DNA from: Naematelia aurantialba | Taxonomy: Eukaryota > Basidiomycota > Tremellomycetes > Tremellales > Naemateliaceae | NCBI GenBank assembly: GCA_021527695.1 | Contig: JAKFAO010000007.1 | Span: 1,178,001 to 1,242,000, forward strand | Length of the DNA: 64,000 bases | Direction of reading: 5' to 3' | Shown here: piece by piece, positions 32,692-44,998 of the stretch | Position numbering within the stretch: the first letter of the stretch is position 1 | Layout: every line of letters begins with the position of its first letter | Made by a program: the position numbers and the translations under genes | The notes under the pieces: generated by a model | The model's database searches: none | What the model was told of the DNA's origin: nothing | Seen by the model: only the letters and a program-made list of their open reading frames with translations

Positions 32692-34181
32692 TCAAACGGT
32701 CACGCCTCGTGGCCGAGTCGTATCGCTTGTTGACAGTTGAGCCGCAGCTTTCTTGGCTGCTTCTGCTCGCCGCTTCTTGAGTACGTTCTCGATGAAAAAC
32801 TCGCCCGCCTACATGTCAACGATCTGGATGGCACAAGTTCTCCAAGTCCACTCACCTTGTAGCTGGATCGCACCAGCGGTCCGCTAGCCACATACAGGAA
32901 TCCCATACCCTCGGCGACCTTCTTCCACTTGGCAAACTCCTCCGGCTGAACGTAACGATCGACTTTCATGTGCTTTTTCGTAGGGCGCATATACTGTCCA
33001 AAGGTGACGACATCGACATCAGATTGCCGTAGACCTGGTGTATCCATCAGCGGATATTCGTACCCCTCGAAAGAGCCAGAAGACACTCACGACGCAATGC
33101 TTCCTCAACTTCGTGCTCGAGTTCTCCGACGCCCAACATGATACTACTCTTGGTGAGAATCTCTTTGTGAGCTTCGCGTGCGCCCCGCTTCGCCTCTTCC
33201 AAGACTCGCAAACTTTGCTCGAACCCGGCACGACGATCTCTCACAAACGGGGTACACCGCTCGACCGTTTCGATGTTATGTGCAAAGACGTCTAGACCAG
33301 AGGAAGCGACTCGATGAATGACTTCCGGACCTTTGTTCGCAAAATCGGGTGTGAGAGCTTCAACGAGAATCGCCGGCGCTTTTTGTTTGATCTTCGAAAT
33401 GGTCGAGGCAATATGAGCGGCTCCACCATCGACGAGATCTGCTTTGTCAGCAATTGCTAACAAACATAGTAGAGCGGGCTTACCATCGCGGTCAACACTT
33501 GTGAGAACGATATAACCCAGACCCCATCGGCTGATTGCCTCTGCGGTGTTCTCGGGCTCGTGAACGTCCAGAGGTGGTGGTGCGCGGGCCGTCTTGACCG
33601 AGCAGAATCGACAACCTCGAGTGCATTGGTCGCCCATGAGCTGTGTCATCAGCGTATGCAGCCCGTGACGAAATTACGGCATACCATGATCGTTGCCGTT
33701 GCGTTACCCTTTCCTCCTCCCCAACATTCTCCGATATTGGGACACTTGGCCTCCTCACAAACTGTGTGTAATCCCAAGCCACGCAAGTCCTTCTTGATGG
33801 CACTATACGAGGCACCGGTTGGGATAGGGTGCTTCAGAAAGGATGGCAGCCGCGGTCTGTTTGTCAGCCAAAAGAAACAAGTTTGAGGACATAGTAAACC
33901 CACTGAGTAGTGTTTCCTAAGACGACACGATCTTGTTCCAGCGGTATTTCCTCCCCAGACACGAAATCGTCAAACGTCAGGCCGTCATCGAGCTTTGTGA
34001 ATCGTCGTTTGGACGACGAGGCTTCTGGAGCAGACAGGGATTCCGGCACTGCAGTAGCGAGCGTTCGGTATATGGCCGGTCGTTGAGGCAGCTGTGAAAT
34101 ATGAGCTTGGCAGAGCCATTAGCTTGCATGAAGGCTCCTCACTGGAATGGCACCTTGCAGAGCGCGGCGGACGGGCATCAT
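32692..34181 (-). CDS. LIP5: Lipoyl synthase, mitochondrial
   Basis: This radical-SAM enzyme inserts two sulfurs into octanoyl-lysine to make lipoyl cofactors of pyruvate and 2-oxoglutarate dehydrogenase in the matrix. The start [13 protein letters not shown] joins to [18 protein letters not shown], a mitochondrial presequence. The auxiliary cluster motif is [12 protein letters not shown] (C-x4-C-x5-C). The SAM cluster motif is [12 protein letters not shown] (C-x3-C-x2-C) near 33620. [39 protein letters not shown] and GPLVRSSYK are all family signatures, the last with the C-terminal RSSY. The final exon adds [20 protein letters not shown] and ends at 32692. The gene has several introns of normal short size. 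Confidence 0.93.
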
Positions 34182-34580
34182 CGCGGTGATGGTAAGAAGG
34201 GGATAGAAGGGGGGGGAGCGGGCGGGGCGGATGGGGGATGGGGGGGATCGAGCGGATGAGCAAACGGCAACGGATGAGTACGAGACAGTTTGGCAGAGAG
34301 ATCGTTGGAAAACGGCAGAGAGATTTGAATTTCCAAATCAGAGCCCGTCCATTACACGGGCGGGAATCGACCCAACTTGAATAGTCCCCCCCTTTTCACC
34401 CCTGACAGTACCTGAGCACGTTTCAGTTTGATTCCGGGTGGCCAACTGGGCTGCGTAGCCACCGCTTGGGTAATAATAATAGTCCTCGAAGGGGAGAGGC
34501 GTCTCTCTCCATCCACTGCTCCGTCTAGTCTGCGCATTTGAACAGGGCTCAACACGGCTCAGCCTCGTCCCACACCGGCA

Positions 34581-35641
34581 ATGGCGAGCACAAGCGCTCA
34601 GACGCTAACGATGCATCTTCTCAACCAAACCCTCGCCTCAATATCCCTGCTCGAATCACTGGCCGTAATATCCGCGACCGATGCTCATACAATCCGCTCA
34701 AAGCTCCCACCACCGACTGGCCCTTTTCCCTCATTGAACCCGCCTCAGCAGTCTGCACAGCCGCCTCAGCAAGACCTATCAACTTCTTTTGGGAACCTTG
34801 CGGTTGTGCCGGGAGGGAGCAGCCCATATAATCAGCGCCAACAGCTTCCTGGCGGCCAGCCAGCCTTGCCGACCCTTCCTCCGAGAGATCGACCCAATCA
34901 AGAAACCAGGGCCAAGGCGTTGTGGGACTATCATGGGAATGTTTGTTGACACTCCATAATGACTCCGACATTGAAGCTGATGCTTAGCAGGAGGCGGACG
35001 ATCTCGCGTTCCGAGCTGGAGACACCGTCGTGATTGACGAAGAAGGTGTGTCACAGCCCCGTCATCACATCTGCGAGCTTCACTCACAAATGCAGTCAAC
35101 CAACAATGGTTTCGCGGTCGGGTCATACCACAGGGCCAGTGGAACGCTTTGGATCGCTCGGGCCTCTTTCCCAGCAACTATGTTGAAAAGCTGTTGGTTG
35201 ATGAGCTCTGGCACCACTGATGCTTGAAGATCCGCCGACCCGGCCACATCGTATTATTCCTCTCCTCCACCGGGTCCGCAAGCAATGGTTCCATTTCAGA
35301 ACGGCGGATCGAATCCTCCCTATGGCTACAACGATCAAAAGCCGATGCAGGGTCAGATGGTCATGCATCAACCACACCAAGTAATGCAGCCACAACAAAT
35401 GCAAGGTCCGCCGGCGACGACTATCATCGTGCAGGACGACAAGAAGAACAAGTTTGGGAAAATTGGAAACCAGGTGAGACCCCCCCCCATAGCGAGTGAA
35501 AGCGTATAGCTGATTGTGTAAGCTCGGCCATGCTGCTGTCAATGGCTTTGGTTTCGGAGCCGGGTCAGCTGTGGCGTCGGAATTGGTGCATAAGAGTGAG
35601 TGGTCTAGCGACATGTAATCTGACGAAGTGCAGTCTTCTGA
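34581..35641 (+). CDS. SH3-domain protein, LSB1/PIN3-like
   Basis: The start is MASTSAQTLTMHLLNQTLAS, with a helical lead. A Pro-rich linker (LPTLPPRDRPNQETRA) precedes the SH3 domain: KALWDYHGN, EADDLAFRAGDTVVIDEE, then QQWFRGRV and SGLFPSNYVEKL. Introns split the domain after DYHGN and within the next segment. A Gln/Pro-rich tail (MQGQMVMHQPHQVMQPQQMQ) leads to KKNKFGKIGNQ and, after another intron, LGHAAVNGFGFGAGSAVASE. The two last residues come from a final tiny exon. Yeast LSB1 and PIN3 bind Las17 and act in actin patch and prion biology; the domain layout agrees but the orthology is inferred. Confidence 0.82.
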
Positions 35642-36490
35642 GATGCCACATGTATACCTGATTTATATAGATACACTGGCTGCATGCCTCACATACTATC
35701 GCTTGCTTGTATGCATGATTGACTGGGGACCTTTGAGCACTTGCTTCGTGACGGGGATGAGGCTGATAGCTGAGACAAACCCGAGAAATATCAGCCTGGT
35801 GATTGGGCTACCGTCTTCTGCTCCTGCCTGGTGAGTTCGTTTGTTTCAGCCCAGCTCACCAAGGTGCCCTCTGACCCCAAGCTTTCAGGTCAAACGGCGT
35901 ATACTCGAGCACATAATCACGTTCCTTGGCGTTTTCTTACATGACACAGCGCGGGCGCGACTTGGGTCGAGCTGGTGTAAAGATGTCCGGGACGAGGGAT
36001 GAGCTTCCGGGATGGTGTGCTACTCCGAGCTGCGACGCGGTACGCTTGCCTTCTTCGTCGGCTCATGCACATGCTTTCATTCAGCATTTGATTGCACAAT
36101 TGTTTTCCTTGAATCTACCATCTGAAACTTTGGGCGTCCCGCTAAGACCTCGTTAACGTTGGCTGCTGACCATTCTGACCGTCTCTTCCATGTGTCTGCT
36201 ATCTTCCGTCTTACCACGCCAGCAGTCCCATCCCAAATCCCAGCGCTAGATGCTCTGCGTTGGGTATACGTTGGTCTCCAACTGACGGTAGATACAGTGG
36301 TGTCAGTCACGACCTGTCTAGGTCCGAGATGCCTCTGTCTCACTTGCATGTCACTTGCCATCAAGACCCTTGACACTTCATTCATCCCTTGGGCTTAAGG
36401 AGTCACACATCTCAAACCTCTTCTCCCGTGTCCCGTTTAGCCCTCTACAAACTTCAGGTGCAGGTCACCTGTTTCTGTTGCGCTGCCAAC
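35642..36490. other. Intergenic region upstream of the PL14 gene
   Basis: I see no gene, repeat or RNA here. Open frames on both strands are short and lack family motifs. Its last part, 36380-36490, is pyrimidine-rich, as in a 5' leader. Confidence 0.4.
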
Positions 36491-38307
36491 ATGCTTCACC
36501 CTCGGCATGCGCGCCTTTGCTCTCTGCTTTCGGCCCTCGTCGCTCTGCGAGCTGCACCAGTTATTCCTGAGAGCGGTGCTCGATCGCTATCCACACGCAT
36601 CGGCGATGACACTGCAACGGGCACCATAACCTCCTATACAATATCATCCGTTGCCAACGAGACCACCACTCCAGTTCTCTTGACACCTGTGGACACTGAG
36701 GCTATCCAAGCGTTCTCGTCCCCTTCGCCGACTACCTGGGCGCTTCCAGCGAACTTTTCAAACATGTCTCCGTTCAATGTCACCTCCTACGCCGCCGGCC
36801 AAGAAGATATATCTATCCTCGCAGGCTCCCCCGGTCTCTGGATCAATACCTCGTCGGCCTCAGCATCGTCGATTGCGTCGAACCAGACGGCTCAGGCCGA
36901 GCTGTTTTCAGATTACACCAATCCGTGGGAGTACTCGCCCAACTCGCTGCAGATCCTGTATCCACAGGGGTCCATCAATCCAGGCAACGAGCCACAAGGC
37001 GGCGCAGAGTTCTACGCAAACCCGCTGGACGTGTTCGGCGCCCAGAACGTCTCCTTGGAATACAGTGTCTACTTTCCGCACGACTTTGAATTTGTCCAGG
37101 GCGGCAAGCTGCCTGGACTGTATGGAGGGCACAAAGGTTGTTCGGGTGGCAATGCTGCGGAAGAGTGAGCACGCGGCATCTAACGCATATTGAGCTCATG
37201 CCTCGTAGCTGCTTTAGCACTCGTATGATGTGGCGCCCAGACGGCCTTGGGGAACTCTACCTCGTAGGACCAGCTCCACTCTAAAAGACCATCTAGGCTG
37301 ACGTGCAACAGTATGTTCCCAAAGACAAACAATCAGATTCGCTCTGCCATACACCTCCCACTTCCGTCTGCGATTCCGAATACGGACTCTCCATCGGTCG
37401 TGGTGCATTCACGTTTGCGGTTGGAAACTGGACGACGATCCGTCAAGACGTGTGGCTGAATACCCCGGGACAGAATAATGGGGGGTTCAACATCTGGGCC
37501 AACGGCCAGCTCGTCATGGCTGCCACCGACGTCCGGTATCGCGAGAATGGCAGCACGTGCCTCCAATCGGAACAGGCCGATCAGCCAGACCAGAATGCCA
37601 TTGATGCGGCTATGCTCCCGGCAAATGCCTCCATAACCGACACGGATAATGTGACAGGTCCTTGGATGGACGAGGACTGGATGCCGGCCGAAGAGGCAAT
37701 GTCCGCTCCTGGTGACGTGACCCCGGCCACCAAGTCAGCCACGTCATACACAAGCACCTCGTCGACGATGAGCACAGTTGTATCGACTTTCTACACACCT
37801 CCAATTCGCACGGCTTCGAACATGCCAATGGCTTCACAGACTGCCATCCAAACATCCACCACAGTCAAGCCCACTGCAGCTGTCCGTCGCCGCTACACGA
37901 ATAACTTTAGACCGATCCGCAGGCAGGACCAGTCGCCCGTGATACTCAGAGCAGCAGACGACGGAACGGCAGAGACATCTATTACAGTCGTCAGCTCTGC
38001 ATCAAGCGAGACCTCAACGACCGCATTCTTGTCCTACCCCAGTGGTTCGTCTTCCGACACGACAGCGGCCACGACAAGCACCATCCTCATGTCTGCATCC
38101 TCTCCTTCGCCAACTCCTTTCGTTGCCGCTGCCTCATCCCAGGGCCCCTCGAAGAAAGGCTCACCCGCTGTAAGCCCAACCGAGTGCTCAGTTGGCTTTA
38201 TTGGTCTGTTCTTCTCCACTTTCTTCGGCGGACACACCGATGACTGGGCGAGTCCTAAAGATCAGTATACATATTTCAAGGATTTCAAGCTGTGGATCAA
38301 CCAATGA
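36491..38307 (+). CDS. Secreted polysaccharide lyase family 14 protein
   Basis: PL14 enzymes cleave uronic-acid polymers such as alginate and glucuronan by beta-elimination. The start MLHPRHARLCSLLSALVALR reads as a signal peptide with cleavage near AAPVIP. Mature parts are Ser/Thr- and Asn-rich with N-glycosylation sequons. Catalytic-domain markers are FVQGGKLPGLYGGHKGCSGG, then after an intron DCFSTRMMWRPDGLGELYL, GNWTTIRQDVWLNTPGQNNG and FNIWANGQLV. The last conserved strand, GFIGLFFSTFFGGHTDDWA followed by YTYFKDFKLWINQ, is separated from the preceding part by about 190 Ser/Thr/Ala-rich residues (37630-38180). That insert is unusual for the family. The gene is convergent with the SUN-domain gene, 50 bp apart. 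Confidence 0.85.
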
Positions 38308-38357
38308 AGTGCATGAATACAACTCGTAGAGGGACGTGCTATTGGTACAGATGCATC

Positions 38358-41019
38358 TTAAGACTCTGAATCCTTGCCTTGCCAAATCACTGCCAATGCC
38401 TGGATGAAGTCAATCTCGCCATCTCCGTCTCTCATGTCTTTGACCGTGGTGGACGCAACTTCATCCTCCACTTCAGACGGAGATGCATTCCCATCAGTGC
38501 CCCACTCATCCGCCTCGCCCCCACGCGATTGATTTGGCGAGAATCGCGTCAATGGGGGCAGCTCTTGGCCCGCCGTTGCTTCTGTCTGGCTAGATTGCGA
38601 CCCGTCATCCGATTCCACGCCAATAGGATTTGGGAGAGGTATTCCTTCTTGCCGAATTTGATTACGTGCACGATCCACCTCCAGGGTATGCAGGTGAGCG
38701 CTTCGAGCAAGGCGACGAGACGGGGCGCCCCCCGTCGGTCGAGGCGGAAGAGACACTCTCGCCCGTGATGAAGCGGAGCCCGGCCCAGATTGTCCAGAGA
38801 AGTGAGGCAATTGGTCCGATGTTGAGAAAGAGCGAAATCCATTCAGTCCGGCGGAAGGTTGCCGGCGATGACGCATGTTTGGCGTATTTGACCGTCTTGC
38901 AACGCTGCTGGATTTGGCGAGTCGAACCTTAGGCGTGGGTACAGGAGACATTGGGGAGTCGACCGACTCCTCCGTACTCTCCCCAATTATCCGCGGGGAT
39001 CGACCCTCGCCCAGATCAATTCGCAGGCCTGTCAGAGGCCCCTTGCGGCGATGCCTGTCGTAGACACTTCTCCGTCGCTTCGCTTCAGCTAGAAGGGGTT
39101 CAAGAACCGCGTTGATCGTACTGCTGCGGGACGCCACGCCTAGAACAATGATGACGAGCATGATGACGAGCTGAGCAATACCTCGGCGCCGCTCATATCC
39201 AAGCTCATCGGCAAGAACGCGTAACTGCGACATGATTGCGTGTCGTTCGCGCTCCATAGCCAGACGTTGCTGCTCCATTTGAGAGACGACTTTGCCAAAA
39301 CGGTCCTCTTGTCGCATACGCTACGATATCAGCACCGATGGGCTTCCCGACGCACCTCTTGCTGCCATCGACCGTGGTCCTCGCTGTCCCATTCTCGCCG
39401 CCAATCGTCCCAGCCGCGTTCCACCTTAGCCAGCATGAGGCGCATGACCCTGCTTTGTTCCTCGATATAGCGCGCTACGAGTGTTGAATTACCCTCGAGT
39501 GCATTTAGGCGACGGATAATGAAAGCATAGATGGACTCGGAGGAGTCGGAGCGTGGAGCGCTTCGCGAGGACGTGACAGTTGGCGGGGACGTGGTGTTCT
39601 CGGCCGTGCCGTTTTGACTCGTGTGGACCGAATCGTTGACAGTTGCAGATGCCGGGGCTGAAGATGGTTCTGGAGATAGAATCGAAGAAGAAGGAAGTAG
39701 GGTGTTCGCAAGCGACTGGGGGATGGTGACGCTCTGAGGAATGATTTCTGGTACGGGAAGCCTCGCCTGTCGCTGTACTAGCTTCTCCAATTCTTCGAGC
39801 TCCTTCTCTCGCTCAGCCTGCTCCACCTCACGTTTTTGCCTCTCAAGAATGGCGACCTTCTCCCTTGCCTCTCGCTCTTCCTGTTCGCGGTCGCGATTGG
39901 CGGACTCCTTGTCCTTCGCGACGGTTGCTTGACCTTTTTGTTCCCACTTGAATGCCTCCATTTGATTCATCCCAAAGACCTTGAGATGAGATACTGGGCA
40001 GTAATACTCGGTACCGTAGTAAGATGGGAAATCGAGGCGGACGAAGCGGTGAAAGGACGTGGGTGTGGTGAGGGTGAACGTCTGAGCTGATCAGAATTGT
40101 ACCAGCTATGAACTCTACTTACCTGAGCACCTCGAACGTTTTTCCCGATGAACGTCTCCACCTCGTCCCAACCTCCTTCGTCATCTTCTTCCCCTCCCAC
40201 GCTGACTTTGACCTCTCTCACTACTCCACTGAAGAACTCCCAGGATGCGACCTCGATGGCGTTGATACGGATCTCATCGCAGAGCTCCACGACCACCCAA
40301 TGCTGATCCGCCTTGCATGGCGTGAGCATGTACCTGTCCCGGGACTTGTGCAGCAGGCCCGACGCGTGCTGAGTCTGCGGTGAAGACGAATGGATGCGGG
40401 CCGAGCAGTCGGGTGATGCATAATTGTACCTGTTTGGGGGAGGTGATGCAGTGGGAAGCTTCGCTGCCGCTGACACGACCTCTGTTTGCTGATCCGAGGT
40501 TGAGGTCTTGTTCTCCTTGCCGGTCCGGTCCCCAGAGTCTGTCACATCTTCCGTCCTTTGAGCCTCGTTTGTTGATTTCTGATTGACTGTAGCGCTCGAC
40601 TGCTCCACAGACGTCTTAACCGTATCCAGTCCTTCCTCGGCAGCCTTGAGCCGCTTCCACTCCTCGAAGCTGACAAAGGTATCTGGTGGTTCCAGTTCCA
40701 CCGGTTTGGCCGTCGGAGCGGGAGGATATTCTGATACTGCGTCGACTGATGATACGTTCGCCAACAGTGCCGGGTCTTTTGACTTCGAGTTCGTCTCAAC
40801 GACCTTCAGGTCAGGAGGTACTGGACACTCCTCCTCAGCCTGCAGATCCGCCCAATCGCGTTTAAGGGAGAAGCCCACATCCCATAGCGTCAATGGGGTG
40901 GGGGTAGGACTCGCAAGGGAGGCAGAGGAAGAGGATGACGAGACATCGTGTTCAGCGATGACATTCGCTGAGAAGAGGAGGATGGTGTGGACGAGGTGTA
41001 CGGGTAATCGAGGCAACAT
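38358..41019 (-). CDS. SLP1: SUN-domain (SLP1/Opt-type) membrane protein
   Basis: SLP1-type SUN proteins sit in the ER or nuclear envelope and protect membrane protein folding. From 41019 the N-terminus MLPRLPVHLVHTILLFSANV is a signal peptide. An acidic, Ser-rich stretch contains DTFVSFEEWKRLKAAEEG. The SUN domain runs from NRYNYASPDCSARIH, through DQHWVVVELCDEIRINAIEV and WEFFSGVVREVKVS, to an exon with FVRLDFPSYYGTEYYCPVSH and LKVFGM. A Glu/Arg-rich coiled coil follows (EREKELEELEKLVQRQ), then a probable transmembrane segment IAQLVIMLVIIVLGVAS (near 39150). The C-terminal 250 residues are Ser/Pro/Arg-rich and end DSES. The layout of signal peptide, SUN, coiled coil and TM matches the family; the symbol follows yeast. 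Confidence 0.85.
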
Positions 41020-41673
41020 CTTTGAAACACCGCGCTCCCAGTGCGTCGCCTTGCAATGCAATGCACACCACGACGCCCGGGGAGGCTGGTTAAGCGCGTC
41101 GCGGGGGAGCAACAGGTTAGAAAGTGGTAGGAGAGCGGTCCGAGCCCGCCGTCCTGCAATGTGCCGGTGTCGACGGAGCAACTGGTTATTTTACGTAAGC
41201 CTTCAGTGGCTTCGAGTCCCCCCCTTCAACGTCGAGTACATAGCCATATAATATTCGGATTTGCGCTTTAGTGAGTAGCAAAGAGGTGAAAGAACGACAC
41301 ACATCTCCCTGCACATTATTCTGACGCTGACTCTGGGACGAAGATAGTTTAGAAGCCGCATGTCGTACCCGCGAGAAAGTTGGCGCGAGTGGCGAACACA
41401 TCCAGGCGCTATAATAAGCCTTCAGAGACCATTCCGGAAAATGCTCGTGAAAGGGTCTTCATGAATATGTAGGCGTTGGCAATAGAGCCTCTGTGCCGGC
41501 AGCTTTAGTGGCGTGACTGCAATCTGCGAGCTGTCTCTACAAATCAGGTCACTAGGTGATACTTTCACCCAACTTGCCTGCGGGTCGTGTCTAAGGGTAT
41601 ATGAATGCGTGGTGATGTTGTCTTCGACTATCCTTAAATACCAAATTTAGATCTATCCGTCCTACAAGGCACC

Positions 41674-43685
41674 TCAAACACTGTAGACGGGTCAAAAACG
41701 GCCAATAGAGACAGTGGGGAAACATACCTCATGATGGAGATGAGCCTAAATTCGTGGCCTCCTCCTGGGTCGCTCGTTTCTTCCAGCACTTCACAAGATA
41801 TATTATGTCTTCCTGCGGGAAGATCCTCTCGGATAGTGGCAAACCTCCCGATATTTCTGTCATTATATGAGCTCCGCTTGATACATCAGAATATCACTAC
41901 TCACACGTCGCCATTGTCCCACCAACCGTCCACCCTGGTCGCTCGATCCCGCTCGTCGTCTGCCCAACACTCCACGATACCCAGACCGAAGGTCTTGCTT
42001 CTAAGCGAATACATCTTGATCACTCCCACATTAGTCTCCAGCTCGAACGTCACCCTGGCCCCTGGCGTACGCGAGATAATGTACGGTTTGTCGAGGAATT
42101 CCTCGTGGGTCCAGTACTCCCACCCTTCATTTGCGATGGGAGTGAGATTGAACTCGGGCAACTTCGAGCGGGTTGACAAGCAGGTAGGATGGAAAGGCGG
42201 CACAGACGAAGCGACATTGGAATTCCAGCCGTCAAGGGCACGCATGCGCGGCAAGATCCCAAGTTCGAGAGGAGTATTCCACATCCCCGGCATAAGCTCG
42301 CCAACCTGCTCCCCGTCTGCAGGTTTGTTCCGCCATGATCTGGTCTGTTCGGGCCACATCTCCTGTTGTTCTGCGGCCTGTTGGTCCATGTCCGCGGCCA
42401 CCACAAAATTTTGCGCGGGAGCCGAATCAACAATCGGAATATCATACGCTCCGTCCTCTTCTCTAGGTGACACGTGAAAGTCGTCTTCGGCAAGCATCGT
42501 ACAAGCGACATCTTTGATGAGTGAAGCTACCAGATTCGCAAGATCGCGGTGACCGCGGGAATTGATGTGACGCATATCTGGGTCGCCCCAATAACTAACC
42601 GAGTGTGAGTCTTGCCCGAGTAGTATAGTCATGCGCACTCACTTTTGCGTGAAATATGGTCGTACTAGCTGGGGATACCGTCCAAAGTGGTTTGCAAGTG
42701 GATGCCGCTGATTGATGACCGGTACATCTATTTCCTCAGCTCAGCTCGGTGAAGGAATACACGTAACATACCGAAATATTGTGCAACAGGTCTAGGTTGA
42801 TGAGCTCTTTGATCTTGTCATGTAACTCACAGATGCATCCTGCCTCCACCTCCGCCCATCCCACCATTGCTGAATGCCAGACCCTCAACGAGTATGACCG
42901 CAGGTTTATTGTCCATATCCAGCAGACCTCGCAGCAGGTTTTCCATGTTGTCGATGTGTTCGGGTATGCCTTCATCATTGATAGCCAGCTCCACGAGCAC
43001 AAGATCAGACTCCATCGGTATGTGGAGAGGAAAGCAGAACGAAAAGTAGTCAGATCCAGTGGCTTGAGTTGTCAGCACGTCCTGTGCGCAACAGGAGTAC
43101 GCATACCAGGTGCGGCGCCGTTGACATCTATGATTTGTTCGTCGTCGCCCACAAACGAGCGTACCCAATTGGCCAAGAGATAGAACCATTTCTCCGTTGC
43201 TGACACCCCATGCCCTTTCGTCACTAGAGCTGCCTCAGTCCGTCTCCCACTGCTGCTTGAAGATAGAGGCTTACCACTTCCGCCAATCGCGGAAACAGTC
43301 ACTGCTTCTCCGCGGAGAGCTTTTAGTACAAACTGCCGTAGGCGGTGATGGGAGCCTTGGACCGTCAATCCTCGCCTTAGGCAGCGCACTCACCCTCGTA
43401 TGCTCTACTCATCCGCAGATTCGCTCGCCCGTACTCCTTCTCAAACGGATCTCCTGCCCCACAAATGTCCCGCATTTTGTCAACACGTTCTTGTATCCGA
43501 ACATCATATACTTCCAAACCTCCAGATTTCGATATATCATTTGCAGGTTTTGACCACAACGGCAAGGCTAACAGAGACCCCACAGACTGGTAGACATGAT
43601 GAAGGAAGAAGAGAGAGGCGACGCCGAGAAGAAGGGCGAGAAAGACATGAGATCTGCGATGGGACGTCGGAAAGGGAACGTACAT
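41674..43685 (-). CDS. SGNH-fold hydrolase-like type II membrane protein
   Basis: From 43685 the N-terminus MYVPFPTSHRRSHVF and then LALLLGVASLFFLHHVY forms a signal-anchor. SGNH signatures are AIGGSVTKGHGVSATEKWFY (nucleophile Ser), NGAAPG spliced to TGSDYFSFCFP, SDLVLVELAIND, and GDPDMRHINSRGHRDLANLV with the catalytic D-x3-H. After it comes a second, beta-rich part with WEYWTHEEFLDKPYIISR, FELETNVGVIKMYSLRS and FGLGIVECWADD, and then FATIREDLPAGRHNI. The last coding exon is only a few bases (stop at 41674), which I infer from a phase-matched splice. Such proteins occur widely in capsule-forming and other basidiomycetes; the substrate is unknown. O-acetyl esterase or transferase activity on surface glycans is a guess. 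Confidence 0.75.
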
Positions 43686-44998
43686 CGCAAGTCGAGACTC
43701 CACTGCCGTAGTGTCGCAGAAGACTGTGAGTACTTGACAACAGGACAGACTAGACCACACTGAGAGCCCGCCGCCCTGCAATGCCACCCTAGACGATATA
43801 CAAGAACATATGCAGCCAAACTCTACAGCGAACAAGAGGATCAAAGGGAAAAAGAAAGGAGACCCTTTGAGAGCGGCTCAGCGGCGAGCGGCGAGCGCCG
43901 CTGCCAAGCGAGCCCGCACGACGAATGACAAGACAACTTGCCATGTCACACTAAAGCTGCCGCTCCCAGCGCACTCTGTTGCAATGCAACGCACGCTGTT
44001 GACCAGCCGTATCTCTCGCTCTGGCCCTCTCTCTCTCTCACTTCCCACTTGTTATACATGAAGCATGCAGCATCTCAAGCCTCCAAGCGCTTCACTCCTC
44101 CTGTCAAATACATTTCTGATGTTTCAGCTTGCCTCCTGTACGCCGTCGTAAAGCTTTGACCGATCAATACTTTGCCATCCCTTGTGGTCCGTCGGTGACA
44201 GCACAGTTCTCCGACATACACATGTGTGCTGCGACCGGTGGGTTTTAGTCTATAGAGGACGCCGGCGACTGACAGTAGTGGGTCAGCTCGTCACCACCCT
44301 CCTGCCTTCCTGCCTTCCTTTGCTTCAAAGGGCTAGATTCCCGCCGGGGAGGGGGGAGGGGGGGGGGGGGGGTCACCGAAGCCCGGGGTGTTTGTCATTA
44401 CAGCCTCGATCGCCATGGCCAGCTAACCCCACCTTCGTTCACCGTCGAGCTTACTTCGGCCATTGACAGAGGATGCGACGCAAAGACCGAGAACACAGCA
44501 ATGCCATCAGTGAGAACAGGAAAGAAATCACCGTCCGCAACATCCATCAGAGGTGGATCACTGATCCCAACGTCGAGCCGAAATCATCGGGGCGTCTTTC
44601 CTTTTCGACTCGCTTGGTCAGACCTGCACCTTGAGCATTAATAGGACAGCACCAGACGGGACCAAGAGGACTAACACGATCGAGTTTTGAATCGGCAGCC
44701 CTCATTGCGCACCTCCAGTGAGCACCTCCAGTGAGCACCGCCTGGCGAAAATGGAGCAGCATGGGGTATGACGCTGATATCTAGATAGTACACTTGCTCA
44801 GAACCAAAGAGGCAGGGGTAAACCCCGACGACTCGCTGGCCAGCCTCCGATACGTGTCGCTCGATGACCGATCCATAGCGACTTTCCGAATCGTGAATCC
44901 CTCCAGACACACAACTCACGTGCTCGACCTCTGCTCTTGGCTGAAGACACCTGTCACAACAACCTGGAACGATAGCTATCACGCTCAGTCGGTTTTCG
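43686..44998. other. 1.3-kb divergent intergenic region with G and CT runs
   Basis: No gene is supported. It holds a CTCTCTCTCTCTCAC stretch near 44026 and a poly-G tract near 44345-44373. It separates the SGNH gene (left) and the methyltransferase gene (right), so it must contain both promoters. The start of the methyltransferase gene may lie further upstream than 44999. Confidence 0.4.

Noticed and set aside
34345..34390. tRNA-like T-arm (TCGATTCCCGC on the minus strand)
   Set aside because: No matching acceptor, D and anticodon arms can be built around it.
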